Shown here one piece after another: positions 1 to 8,582 of a stretch of DNA of 64,000 nt (positions are counted from its first letter, which is position 1; each line of letters begins with the position of its first letter). The stretch is from Azophilus sp026709365 (lineage in GTDB: Bacteria; Pseudomonadota; Gammaproteobacteria; Pseudomonadales; Azotimanducaceae). A program made the translations under genes and the position numbers. The notes under the pieces are model-generated. The model did not search any database. It saw nothing but the letters and a program-made list of their open reading frames with translations, and was not told the origin of the DNA. The stretch covers positions 1,798,001-1,862,000 of the forward strand of contig OZ241345.1 of NCBI GenBank assembly GCA_965200175.1, read 5' to 3'.

Positions 1-1
1 C

Positions 2-3000
2 AACAGTCGGCAGGAGGTCTTCGAAATCGCCTGCCAGCGGCTTGTGCTTGAGCACAACGAGGAGCACAACGCCATCTCCCCCTACCCGCAGCCGGACCGG
101 ATGCTGGATGCCGCCGGACGCCTCTGTGCCCTGCAGCTGCTTGCAGGAAACGCAGGCTACGCCATTCGCCCCGAAGCCGTCGCCGAAGACGACTACCCTG
201 ATCTGCGGCAGCTTGACCCCTCGCTAGACAACATCGGTCGCGATGCTCTTGCCAGCAAACTGTTCTCAAGCCCTGCTGAAGGCCGCGTTGAACCTGAGCA
301 CCGCCAGATTGCGGAGTATCTCGGTGGCCGTTACCTAGCCAAGCGCATTGAGGACGGGCTGCCGTCGAACCGAATCATCGCCTTGATGGCTGGCCGGGAC
401 GGCACAGTGGTCACGCCCCTGCGGGGCCTTTCCGCTTGGACCGCTGCGCATTCCCCCACTGCCCGTAAAGATCTCATTGATCGTGACGCGATTGGAGTGG
501 GCCTGTACGGCGACGTTCGGTCGTTCTCGCTGGATGAGAAAGGAGCATTGCTCCGCGCCCTGCAGCAAAACCCGATCGCCGTTCGTTCGCCCTACGATGC
601 GGCAAGAGCGTTTGGCTCACTGGCAGCACCCGGCATCGAGGAAGCGTTCCGGGAGATTCTGGCCAACCCGGATCCCGGCGACGACGCCCAGTGGTTCACG
701 CTGTTCGTGCTGCGGGTGGCAACTGAGGGGCATCCATTGCCGGATTTGGCCGACCTGCTCATGCAGCTCGTTCGCGATAGCACACGCTGGTCCAGCGTCA
801 ACAGTGCCGCCCTTCATGCCTTCTTGCATTGCAGCCCACCCCCGAAACGGGATAGCAAGCTGGTCGCCCTGTTGGAGGACGTGCGATCGGGCAATGTTCG
901 GGATGATCGCAACGAGCTGCTGGGCCTTCTGTTGATCGAGCTGTACCCAACGGTGGTGGGGCCCCGCTCAGTTTGGGACCATCTAGTGGACAATCCCGAC
1001 AAATCCTGGGTCGGCTCCTACTCCCAGTTCTGGAACCACAATCTGCTTGAAAAGTCATCCGACCAACAACTAGCGGAGCTTCTCGACGAAATGGCGCGGC
1101 GCAACCTGGCTCGCCATCAAGTTCTGGAACCGCACCATTTGCGGGACTTGTCCGCACAGCTGCTCGTCCGAGGACTGGCGACCCATGGCGATCAGCTTGA
1201 CGCCAACCGGCTTTACAGTTGGCTGGGCTTGAACGTGGAGGATGGCGAACTGCTCGGCGGATACGATGCATCGCTGGCAAGACAGGTGGGCGATTGGCTT
1301 TGCGAGCATCCAGACCGCTTCAAGGACATCGTCATCGAGGGATTGGGCCAAGCGCCCGAATCCGACGAATTCCCTATCCACGTCCTGGACATGGAAGCGC
1401 GGCTGCACAATGCAGCCAACCCAAGCGGCTTCGGTCTGTGGTGTCTCAAACAGGCCATCCGTTCGGATGACATGCAACCACGCACCGCTAGATACCTGCT
1501 CCGTCAAGGGGTTCAGGCTCTTCGCCGCGAAGAGGGCGGTGAAGGGCTTTCCGAATCGTTTCTTATCAACAGCGTGGCGGGCTTGCCGAACCTCGAAACG
1601 CACCTTGGGCATCTCTTGGCACCCCCCAAGAACGTTGAGTGGGAGGACCGGGTTCAACAACGCCAAGCGAAGTGGCGCAAGCAGCATAAGGAATGGTTGG
1701 AGACGGTTCGCAGCCATCACCTCGCATTGGTCGAAAACCAAGCACCACCGAGAATTCTTCACGAATTAGCGCGGGTTTACCTTGGAACCACGCCGCCGGA
1801 CGGAGCGACAAAGGACGGTCCCGCGCGGATACGCGAAAAGCTGGCCAACGACGACAGCTTGACCCAAGCAGCACTCGGCGCTTTCCGAGGCGCGGTCGAG
1901 CGGGACGACCTGCCTACACCCGACCAGATCCTGAAGCTCCATCGGGATGGCAAACTGCACTTGCTAAGCCTGCCATATCTGGCTGGCCTAGCGGAACGCG
2001 AAAGACTGGGCAGCCACGACGCAGTTGAGTGGCCGGAGGAGCAAATTCAAAGGGCGCTGGTCTTACGGCACTGTGCCCACCGGAGCGAGCACGAGCCCGA
2101 GTGGCACCAGCACTTGGTCGAGTTGCGACCGGTTGCGGTGGCAAAGGCAATTGTGAAAATCGGCGCTTCGGAACTGAAGCAGGGCAAGTCGGCAGAAGGT
2201 TTGTTTTGGCCTTTGGAGCGAGACGCAGCATATGGCGAAGTCGCCAAGAACGCTTGTCTGCCCTTGTTGCGCGGATTCCCAACTCGCTGCCGCACGAATC
2301 AGCTAGCGGCGTTGGGCCATTTGCTCAGAGCGGCGATTGCACAAGTCGATCAAGATGCCTTGCGAACGCTGATCGAACGGAAACTCAGCCGCAAGAGCAT
2401 GAATCCACCCCAACGCATCCATTGGCTGACTGCTGCCCGAACGGCATTCGGCGATGCCTATCAGACCGAACTGGAGACGAGCATTAACGCAGCCGGGGAC
2501 GAGCACGGCGTCCGGCACCTTGTTGACTTTCTTTCCCCCGGCGGGGTTGTGTCAGCTTCTTTGGAGCAATTCGGCATTGGCGGAACTGAATCGCTCCTGC
2601 GCATGATTGGTGGCTTCTGCGGTCCCGAAGACGACTTTTCCCAAAGCCCGGGTACCACGGTCGCAAAAGCATCGCGCCTCGGCCACAGACTGCTGAACCA
2701 CTTGGCGGAAAGCCCGCTCGAACCGGCATCAAGCGCCTTGGCACGCCTCAGCACGGAACCCGCGCTGTCGCGTTGGCGAGGGCCGTTGAGTCGAGCGCTT
2801 GAAGACCAGCGCACAATTCGGCGTGACGCGGAATACCGTCACCCTAAAGTCAACCAAGTCAGCGAGACACTGAACCAAGGGTTGCCCGCCAATGCCACCG
2901 ACCTCGCCGCACTAACGGTGGACCGGCTGCAGTCCATTGCAAAGCAGGTTCGCAACAGCAACGCCGATGATTGGCGCCAGTATTGGAACTTGGACTCGCG

Positions 3001-3430
3001 CGGCATGCCCGTCGAACCAAGACATGAGGACGCCTGCCGTGACGCGCTGCTTTCCGATTTGCGCCAACGCCTTCCAGCGGAGGTTCAGGCGGCACCCGAA
3101 GGCCACCAAGCGAACGATGCCCGAGCCGATATCGTATTGACCTACAAGGACTTCCAAGTACCGGTGGAGGTAAAACGAAATCAACACCGCGACTTGTGGA
3201 GTGCGGCGAAGGATCAGCTAATCGCCAAGTATGCGCCCAATGGCCCCGGCATCTACCTAGTGTTCTGGTTCGGCTCAAAGGCAACCCAGCCTTCTCCGAC
3301 AGGAACCAAGCCAAGGAACCCAGCCGAACTGGAAGAGAGGCTCGCCGTGCAGCTATCGTCGGAGGAGCGTCGCCGCACCCATATTGTCGCAATCGACGTC
3401 GAACGGCCATCCCCAACGGCGGCCGAGTAA
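2..3430 (+). CDS. STAND/NACHT-like protein with C-terminal PD-(D/E)XK nuclease domain, 5' partial
   Basis: The frame is open to the left window edge, so the true start and any NTPase core lie outside; the first internal start is the GTG at 44 (1128 residues from there). Near residue 86 of that numbering is HRQIAEYLGGRY, which resembles the end of the helical part of NACHT/STAND ATPases. A long helical repeat-like region follows. Residues about 1000-1080 look like a restriction-endonuclease fold: Asp1029 (ADIVL), then Glu1042 and Lys1044 in VPVEVKR, then a predicted strand GIYLVFWFG. STAND proteins of this size commonly act as phage sensors whose nuclease degrades DNA; that role is inference. 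The nuclease motif is seen directly, the NTPase is not. Confidence 0.6.
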   Translation, partial: NSRQEVFEIACQRLVLEHNEEHNAISPYPQPDRMLDAAGRLCALQLLAGNAGYAIRPEAVAEDDYPDLRQLDPSLDNIGRDALASKLFSSPAEGRVEPEHRQIAEYLGGRYLAKRIEDGLPSNRIIALMAGRDGTVVTPLRGLSAWTAAHSPTARKDLIDRDAIGVGLYGDVRSFSLDEKGALLRALQQNPIAVRSPYDAARAFGSLAAPGIEEAFREILANPDPGDDAQWFTLFVLRVATEGHPLPDLADLLMQLVRDSTRWSSVNSAALHAFLHCSPPPKRDSKLVALLEDVRSGNVRDDRNELLGLLLIELYPTVVGPRSVWDHLVDNPDKSWVGSYSQFWNHNLLEKSSDQQLAELLDEMARRNLARHQVLEPHHLRDLSAQLLVRGLATHGDQLDANRLYSWLGLNVEDGELLGGYDASLARQVGDWLCEHPDRFKDIVIEGLGQAPESDEFPIHVLDMEARLHNAANPSGFGLWCLKQAIRSDDMQPRTARYLLRQGVQALRREEGGEGLSESFLINSVAGLPNLETHLGHLLAPPKNVEWEDRVQQRQAKWRKQHKEWLETVRSHHLALVENQAPPRILHELARVYLGTTPPDGATKDGPARIREKLANDDSLTQAALGAFRGAVERDDLPTPDQILKLHRDGKLHLLSLPYLAGLAERERLGSHDAVEWPEEQIQRALVLRHCAHRSEHEPEWHQHLVELRPVAVAKAIVKIGASELKQGKSAEGLFWPLERDAAYGEVAKNACLPLLRGFPTRCRTNQLAALGHLLRAAIAQVDQDALRTLIERKLSRKSMNPPQRIHWLTAARTAFGDAYQTELETSINAAGDEHGVRHLVDFLSPGGVVSASLEQFGIGGTESLLRMIGGFCGPEDDFSQSPGTTVAKASRLGHRLLNHLAESPLEPASSALARLSTEPALSRWRGPLSRALEDQRTIRRDAEYRHPKVNQVSETLNQGLPANATDLAALTVDRLQSIAKQVRNSNADDWRQYWNLDSRGMPVEPRHEDACRDALLSDLRQRLPAEVQAAPEGHQANDARADIVLTYKDFQVPVEVKRNQHRDLWSAAKDQLIAKYAPNGPGIYLVFWFGSKATQPSPTGTKPRNPAELEERLAVQLSSEERRRTHIVAIDVERPSPTAAE

Positions 3431-3499
3431 GTCAACGGCATGCCGATGGGCAGCACCGATCCCGCTTGGCCTAGCGGACCGGCGGACCCCGCCATCGCC

Positions 3500-4041
3500 A
3501 AGGGGATTCGCGGCATTTTCCGCACACGACCCATCGAGGGCGCAATCAGCCAAGCAGGGCGCCACGACCAGCCCTGCCACACGGATGGCCACCCGTTCCA
3601 GTTGGGAGCCGTCGGATTGCTCACCGACATGCCCCCAACGAGGGTGGCTTCAGGTTGTGGCCCGGTTCCCACCAGCGGCTGCATCCCACCTTCCCACTGC
3701 GGTATGACCCGCTTCGAGTGCCCTACTGCGACCACCTGCCAAGTTGCAAAGGCGTTGTCCATAGTCCCGCCGATCAGGCGGAGATCAAGCGGGTGGCAGC
3801 CGACGCCCAGCCGGTGTATTGCCATGGCGAGCGCGGCGACCTGGTGATTTGGCATCATCGGCTGGCGCACAGCGCCACCGGCAACCGCTCCGACGTATGC
3901 GCCAAGCCGTGCTGCACGACTTTTCGCGCACCGACTCGATCAATGCCGCAGGGATCCGCCGCAGCCGGACATGTGGCGCGATTGGTCTGAGGAAGTGCGG
4001 AACACGGACTGCGGTTACTCCGCAAGTCAGCATCATTGGCG
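3500..4041 (+). pseudogene. Phytanoyl-CoA dioxygenase (PhyH)-like remnant with three frameshifts
   Basis: Recognisable pieces of one Fe(II)/2-oxoglutarate dioxygenase sit in successive frames. The first carries the metal-binding HTD triad (3578-3586) in HTDGHPFQLG. After a shift in a C run near 3633 the next reads FRLWPGSHQRLHPTF and ends with the distal metal His (3868) in RLAHSATGNRSD. A second shift near 3888 gives RQAVLHDFSRTDSI, and a third returns to the first frame with PDMWRDWSEEVRNTD. An intact N-terminal part was not found. Three lesions make a single sequencing error unlikely, although the first lies in a homopolymer. It converges on the protease gene; decay could have started before or after the adjacent MITE insertion. 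Confidence 0.75.
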
Positions 4042-4221
4042 ATAGTGGCTCAGTTTGACTTTGGCCGGGCTTGAGTGGCTGGCGCTCTGGCGCGCGTCAC
4101 TGCGAGGGCAAGATGCCCCGCCCCGGGGCGAAACGCCCACTTCAGGTGAGACCCCCGGAGCGAGGGCGTCTCGCCCTCGACCGAATCACGACGAGGACGT
4201 AAGTCAAACTGAGCCACTAGT
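4042..4221. mobile_element. MITE-like non-autonomous element with 19-bp TIRs and 9-bp target duplication
   Basis: A perfect 19-bp inverted repeat, TAGTGGCTCAGTTTGACTT at 4043-4061 and its reverse complement at 4201-4219, encloses 139 bases without coding capacity. The direct repeat TCATTGGCG occurs immediately outside both ends (4033-4041 and 4222-4230), as expected for a 9-bp target site duplication. The right copy contains the stop codon of the downstream protease, so insertion happened at the last codons of that gene without damaging it. Inside is a small hairpin (CGAGGGCG, loop TCT, CGCCCTCG at 4161-4179). No transposase is present, so movement would need one in trans; the parental family is unknown. 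Confidence 0.8.
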
Positions 4222-6963
4222 TCATTGGCGCAGATGGGTGCCCAAGGCGAAGCGCAGGCTCCATTCGTTCAGCTGCCCGGCGTCCCCGGGCGCGGCATCG
4301 ACCACTTTGAGGGTCCAGGTTCCATTCGGACGTTCGCCGTAGAACGCGTTGCTGAGCAGCTGCCAATCCAGATCCCGGTCGTTGGCCAGCACGTCGTTGA
4401 ACACCGGGTTCAGGACGCTCTCGGTGCCCGACGGCGAAATCAGGTGGATGCCGAGATCGTTGGTGAACGGATGGGTCACGTCAACGCTGAGCGTCACCGC
4501 CTCGATGTTGGCGTCCGCCGGCAAGCCGCTGACGTCCAAGGACTGGGCCAGGCCCGTGCTGCTGTAGTCGGGAATCGCGGTGCGGTCGGCGACCGCGTAG
4601 GAGCCGGTTTCCACATAGGCGCCCAAGCTGTCGGGCTCATGGGAGGCCGCATGGTCCAAGGCTTCGTCAATCGCCAAGGCGCCAAAGCCATACCAGTTGT
4701 GGAAGCGGTAGCCCGCAGCGTTGGTGATCCAAGGCAACTGCAGCACATAGGGCACGGCTCCGAAACCGTACCAGTTCCGGGTGCGCCCATCCGGGGAGAC
4801 GTCGTCCCAAGGCCGCTGCAGGAGATGCGCTGCACCGCCAAATCCGTAGCGGACGGCCGATTGATGCGGATCGATCCAGCGGGCCGATTTGGCCAATATG
4901 TGCTTGATGTCGCGCCATGTCAGGTCCGGATGCGCCTCAAGCAGCAGGGCAATGGCGCCTGAAGCATTGGGCGCTGCGGAGGAAGTGCCGTTGAAGGTGC
5001 TGATGTAGTGGCCGTGGGGGTTGGCTTGGGGATCCAAGGCGAGACCTCGGGTCGCCAGGTTGTCGTAGCCCCTGAGCAACCCCACTTGATCGGTGGTGAT
5101 GATGGCGGGAAAGTCGGCGCCATATTCCCCGGAGGGTGCGCTGATCCAAAGATTGGCCCCGACTGACGAGTAGCTCGCCCGCCGCCCGGAGGCGTTGTGC
5201 CCGCCAACCACAATGACATACGGCAAGTTGTTGGTGGGGTCGCTGTTTGACGCCACGCAGCCGATCAATTCGTTCACGGCGCGGGGGATCGAGCGGCATG
5301 CGTGGAAGGCGTTGCCCGCCGCCTTGACGTACAGCGCCCCTCTGCCGTCGCGCAGGTTGGTGACCCCATGGCGAAGCAAGGCCACGTCCTGGTCCGGGTC
5401 GGGGTTGCCTTCGTGGCCAAGGCCGCCGAAGCTGAGGTTGAACACATCCACCTCCGCCGAGTTCGGGCTGACCGTGCTGCCGCCCAGCGCATCCAGCCTG
5501 GCGCCCGTCCAATCCACTGCCGACAGGTAGTTGTAGCCCCGTACCATCGCTGCGGGCGCCACGCCCCGTCCACCCACGCCGTTGTTGGCCACCGCGGCCA
5601 CAATGCCGGCAACGGAGGTTCCGTGATCGCCCATGGTTGAGGGCAGGAAGGGATCCCCGCTCACTGCGCCAGCCCAATCACGGGCGTTGAAGTTGTGCGA
5701 TGCCCCGGCTTCAACATTGACTGCCAGGTCCGGATGGCAAACCTCCAAGCCCGTGTCAACGACGGCCACTCGAACCCCACGTCCCGACGCCCCTTCCTGA
5801 AGGGTCCGGGTCATGGACAGATCCTCGCCAGCCACGCCGGATTGGGCCGCGAAGGCGCGCTGGCCCGAATTGGCCAAGTGCCACTGCTCCCCGGCCAGCG
5901 GGTCGGCGGTCCCGGCATCCGGACGTCCCGATGCCGGGCGCCGGCAGCGAACGACCACCGCGCCCGATTCATCTAGGGAGAAGCCCATGACGTCGTAATT
6001 CGTGTAGGCGCGGCCCGCATGTTCGCTGGCGATTTCCTCCGCCTGGGCGATGGCGTAGTAGTCGCGCCCGGGCGGGAAGTCCGCCAAGTCCACGCTGAAT
6101 TCGTAGGCAAAGCCGGACTGCGGATCGAGGTTCGGAACCTCTCCTGTGCCGATCCACAGGTTGGCGTCGCTCCAATCAGGCACATCGTTGATGGCGACCA
6201 CCAATGTCGTCGGCGTGGACCGGCGACCGCCCCAATTGAGGACGCTGACCTCGACGCCGAGCACCCCCGAGTCGATCGCCGAGGCGTTGAAATGCACCAG
6301 CAGGTCCGGCGCCACGCGGTCTTTCGCGGCGACGCCAACCGGTGGGGCGTCGTCGGGGGCACGGGGCTTGGCCACCCTGGCCGGCAGCAAGTGCGCGATC
6401 TCCCCCTTTCGACGCGGAACCAACGCGGGCACCTGATGGTCGCTCGCCGTCAGCAGCCGGGCACGGTCCGCCAATCCCTTCGCGCGGAGGTTCAAAGCCA
6501 CTTCCGCCGGATTGGCGTCCGCGGGCAGGCGCAGCAGCGCAAGCCCCAATGCGGGGTAGGCCTTGGCGCTCAACGCGCCCGCCGCCTCGACGACGGCATC
6601 AAGCGCTTGGCGGGCAGCCAACCCGATGAGGAGGCTGGGGGCCACCTCCTCGAAGCGGTGCCGTCGGGGATTGAAGGCAAGGCGCTTGGGCCGACCGTCC
6701 AGGCGCGCGTAGGCCCTGTGCATCCGTCCTTGGTAATTGGCCTGATAGACCAGGTTTCCGCCTTCGGCCAGCACTTCAACCGCCAATCCCTCAATCGCGC
6801 GCAAAGCCGTCTCGGGCAGGGTCCGCGCCGGCAGGACCGCCACGGCGCCGCCACCGCCCTGGGCCACCGTGACTCGACTGGCAGCGTCCGGCCGCGGCGG
6901 GGAGGCGGCAACGGCCGCAGCAGCAAGCAGAGCGCAGGCAACCATCGGCAGGCACCTCGACAT
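4222..6963 (-). CDS. Secreted subtilisin-like (S8) serine protease with C-terminal P domain
   Basis: This 913-residue preproprotein starts with a signal peptide (about 1-20) and a long N-terminal region (to about 355). The S8 catalytic domain follows, with Asp403 (VVDTGLEVCHPDL), His447 (GDHGTSVAG), oxyanion Asn551 (AAGN) and Ser661 (NGTSSAAP). Residues about 795-910 form a proprotein-convertase P domain (THPFTNDLGIHLISPSG), typical of secreted gammaproteobacterial proteases. Between them a short motif repeats: RYGFGGAAHLLQRPW, NWYGFGAVPYVLQLPW and NWYGFGALAIDEAL (705-769). It begins 3 nt after the preceding gene, so it is probably translated from the same mRNA. The likely role is extracellular or periplasmic proteolysis; the substrate is unknown. 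Confidence 0.93.
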   Translation of the reverse strand: MSRCLPMVACALLAAAAVAASPPRPDAASRVTVAQGGGGAVAVLPARTLPETALRAIEGLAVEVLAEGGNLVYQANYQGRMHRAYARLDGRPKRLAFNPRRHRFEEVAPSLLIGLAARQALDAVVEAAGALSAKAYPALGLALLRLPADANPAEVALNLRAKGLADRARLLTASDHQVPALVPRRKGEIAHLLPARVAKPRAPDDAPPVGVAAKDRVAPDLLVHFNASAIDSGVLGVEVSVLNWGGRRSTPTTLVVAINDVPDWSDANLWIGTGEVPNLDPQSGFAYEFSVDLADFPPGRDYYAIAQAEEIASEHAGRAYTNYDVMGFSLDESGAVVVRCRRPASGRPDAGTADPLAGEQWHLANSGQRAFAAQSGVAGEDLSMTRTLQEGASGRGVRVAVVDTGLEVCHPDLAVNVEAGASHNFNARDWAGAVSGDPFLPSTMGDHGTSVAGIVAAVANNGVGGRGVAPAAMVRGYNYLSAVDWTGARLDALGGSTVSPNSAEVDVFNLSFGGLGHEGNPDPDQDVALLRHGVTNLRDGRGALYVKAAGNAFHACRSIPRAVNELIGCVASNSDPTNNLPYVIVVGGHNASGRRASYSSVGANLWISAPSGEYGADFPAIITTDQVGLLRGYDNLATRGLALDPQANPHGHYISTFNGTSSAAPNASGAIALLLEAHPDLTWRDIKHILAKSARWIDPHQSAVRYGFGGAAHLLQRPWDDVSPDGRTRNWYGFGAVPYVLQLPWITNAAGYRFHNWYGFGALAIDEALDHAASHEPDSLGAYVETGSYAVADRTAIPDYSSTGLAQSLDVSGLPADANIEAVTLSVDVTHPFTNDLGIHLISPSGTESVLNPVFNDVLANDRDLDWQLLSNAFYGERPNGTWTLKVVDAAPGDAGQLNEWSLRFALGTHLRQ

Positions 6964-6966
6964 TCG

Positions 6967-7845
6967 CTATCGCTCCCGCGCAATGACGAAGGGGGGCGCG
7001 AAATCGCACAAAGCCTCATTCAGATCACCCAGATGCCTCATGGCGTCGCTGAAGCCGGGCATGGCTGCCGGCCCCAAATTGCTCAAGTGGCCGGTGGGCG
7101 TCTCCAACAGGTTCATCACCGTTAGCGGGCTCTCGGAAAACAGGGTCAGCCGCCACTTCCCCCGGCCATCGCCAAGGGCGCCTTCGAGGCCAGCGCCGCC
7201 GCGTTCCAATTCCACGGCTGTCACCGAGCGGGCCTCGCCGGGGGGAACCCGAACCGTCACCGGTCCGCGCCGGCTGCCGCCATCATCAATGCCGCGCACT
7301 TCCACGGTCGCGGCCTTGAAGTCGTAGTTGATCAGACGCAGCCAGCTGCGTTGCCTGGTGTTCCTGGCCGGATTGAAGACATTCGCCTCAAAGGCGCAGC
7401 CGTCGCCGCTTAGGCCGACCGAAGCGGCATTGACGGGCAGCAAGGCGCTGCCCATAGCGGTGAGGAATCCATCGACGGTCCGCAAGTAGGAGCCGACCTT
7501 GAAGTCCGCATCGCCCCTCAACTGCAGGTGCCAATCCCCGGTGCCGGTGCCGATGCCGGGCGAGATGCCTTTGGCCGAATTGCCCTGCTCAAGATCGTGG
7601 GAATTGAACCCGAGCGTGGCGTGCGCCTCCAGCTCCACCGACAGGGAGCGATGCATGCCCCGCTCGTCGTAGGCATGAACGTACACGGTGCCGGGCTCCC
7701 CAACGGCGGAGATGCGCACAAAGCTCTGCTGGGTTGGATGGGAGGCAGCCCTGAACAAGGGCACGTCGATCACCGTTTCGGCGAATGCCGGCGGGCACGG
7801 CCCTGCCAGCCCTGCCGCCAGCAGAAGGAGCGGCATCCGTCTCAT
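6967..7845 (-). CDS. Secreted protein of two repeated beta-rich domains, function unknown
   Basis: The 292-residue product has a signal peptide (1-22, ending PAFAE) and two similar halves. In the first, PLFRAASHPTQQSFVRI is followed by VYVHAYDERG; in the second, NVFNPARNTRQRSWLRL is followed by VEVRGIDDGG. Each half then has a GxGxGDWHLQL or GDGRGKWRLTL strand. This indicates an internal duplication of a beta-sandwich-like unit. The start overlaps the fabG stop by 4 nt (ATGA-type coupling) and the gene ends 3 nt before the S8 protease, so it may be a protease partner, inhibitor or surface protein. I do not recognise a named family. Confidence 0.75.
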   Translation of the reverse strand: MRRMPLLLLAAGLAGPCPPAFAETVIDVPLFRAASHPTQQSFVRISAVGEPGTVYVHAYDERGMHRSLSVELEAHATLGFNSHDLEQGNSAKGISPGIGTGTGDWHLQLRGDADFKVGSYLRTVDGFLTAMGSALLPVNAASVGLSGDGCAFEANVFNPARNTRQRSWLRLINYDFKAATVEVRGIDDGGSRRGPVTVRVPPGEARSVTAVELERGGAGLEGALGDGRGKWRLTLFSESPLTVMNLLETPTGHLSNLGPAAMPGFSDAMRHLGDLNEALCDFAPPFVIARER

Positions 7846-8576
7846 GCCAGGTATAGGCCCCCGTTAACGTGCAGGGTCTCGCCAGTGATGTATCCGGCTT
7901 GGTCGCTGGCCAGAAACGCGACGGCATCGGCCACCTCCTGGCCGCTGCCGACGCGGCCCAAGGGGATGCGCTCCAGCATGCGGGCGGTCTGCTGCTCATT
8001 GAGGGCAGCGGTCATGTCGGACTCGATGAAGCCGGGGGCGACAACGTTGGCGGTCACCCCGCGCGAGCCCACCTCCAAGGCCAAGGCACGGGTGAAGCCC
8101 TCCACCGCCGCCTTGGAGGCCACGTAGTTGGCTTGGCCCGGGTTGCCCATGCGGGCGACCACCGAACTCAGGTTGATGATGCGCCCCCAGCGGGCGCGGA
8201 TCATGCTGCGCAGCAAGGGCCGGGTGACGCGGTACAGCCCGGTCAGGTTGGTGTCGATCACCGCCTGCCAGTCCGCCGCCGACATGCGCAGCAGCAAGTT
8301 GTCACGAGTGATGCCCGCGTTGTTGACCAGCACCGAGGGCAGGCCGGGCGAATCGGCTAGACGTTCCACGAGGGCCTCAACGCTCCGCCCGTCAGCAATG
8401 TCGAGCCGCAGTCCCAAACCACCAGCGCCCAAGCGCTCGCCGACGGCGGCGGCCCCGGCGTCGGTGGTGGCCGTGCCGACTACGAACAGGCCGTCCGCAG
8501 CCAATCGCTCCGCGACCTTGGCGCCAATGCCCCGCGATGCGCCGGTGACCAAGGCGACTTTCGGCTGCTCCGCCAT
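7842..8576 (-). CDS. fabG: 3-oxoacyl-ACP reductase FabG
   Basis: FabG performs the NADPH-dependent reduction of 3-oxoacyl-ACP in fatty acid elongation. The 244-residue length is standard. It has the short-chain dehydrogenase cofactor loop TGASRGIG (11-18), the NNAG motif (85-88) and the catalytic Ser138, Tyr151 and Lys155 (YVASK), and ends with VNGGLYLA as in true FabG proteins. It lies 6 nt downstream of fabD, its usual neighbour. The expected downstream acpP is replaced by a secreted protein gene whose start overlaps the fabG stop. The context supports the FabG assignment over another short-chain dehydrogenase. Confidence 0.95.
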   Translation of the reverse strand: MAEQPKVALVTGASRGIGAKVAERLAADGLFVVGTATTDAGAAAVGERLGAGGLGLRLDIADGRSVEALVERLADSPGLPSVLVNNAGITRDNLLLRMSAADWQAVIDTNLTGLYRVTRPLLRSMIRARWGRIINLSSVVARMGNPGQANYVASKAAVEGFTRALALEVGSRGVTANVVAPGFIESDMTAALNEQQTARMLERIPLGRVGSGQEVADAVAFLASDQAGYITGETLHVNGGLYLA

Positions 8577-8582
8577 GCTTCC

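Noticed and set aside
6019..7125. Plus-strand open frame of 368 codons
   Set aside because: It is antisense to the S8 protease and has no family-like motifs; GC-rich codon use creates such frames.
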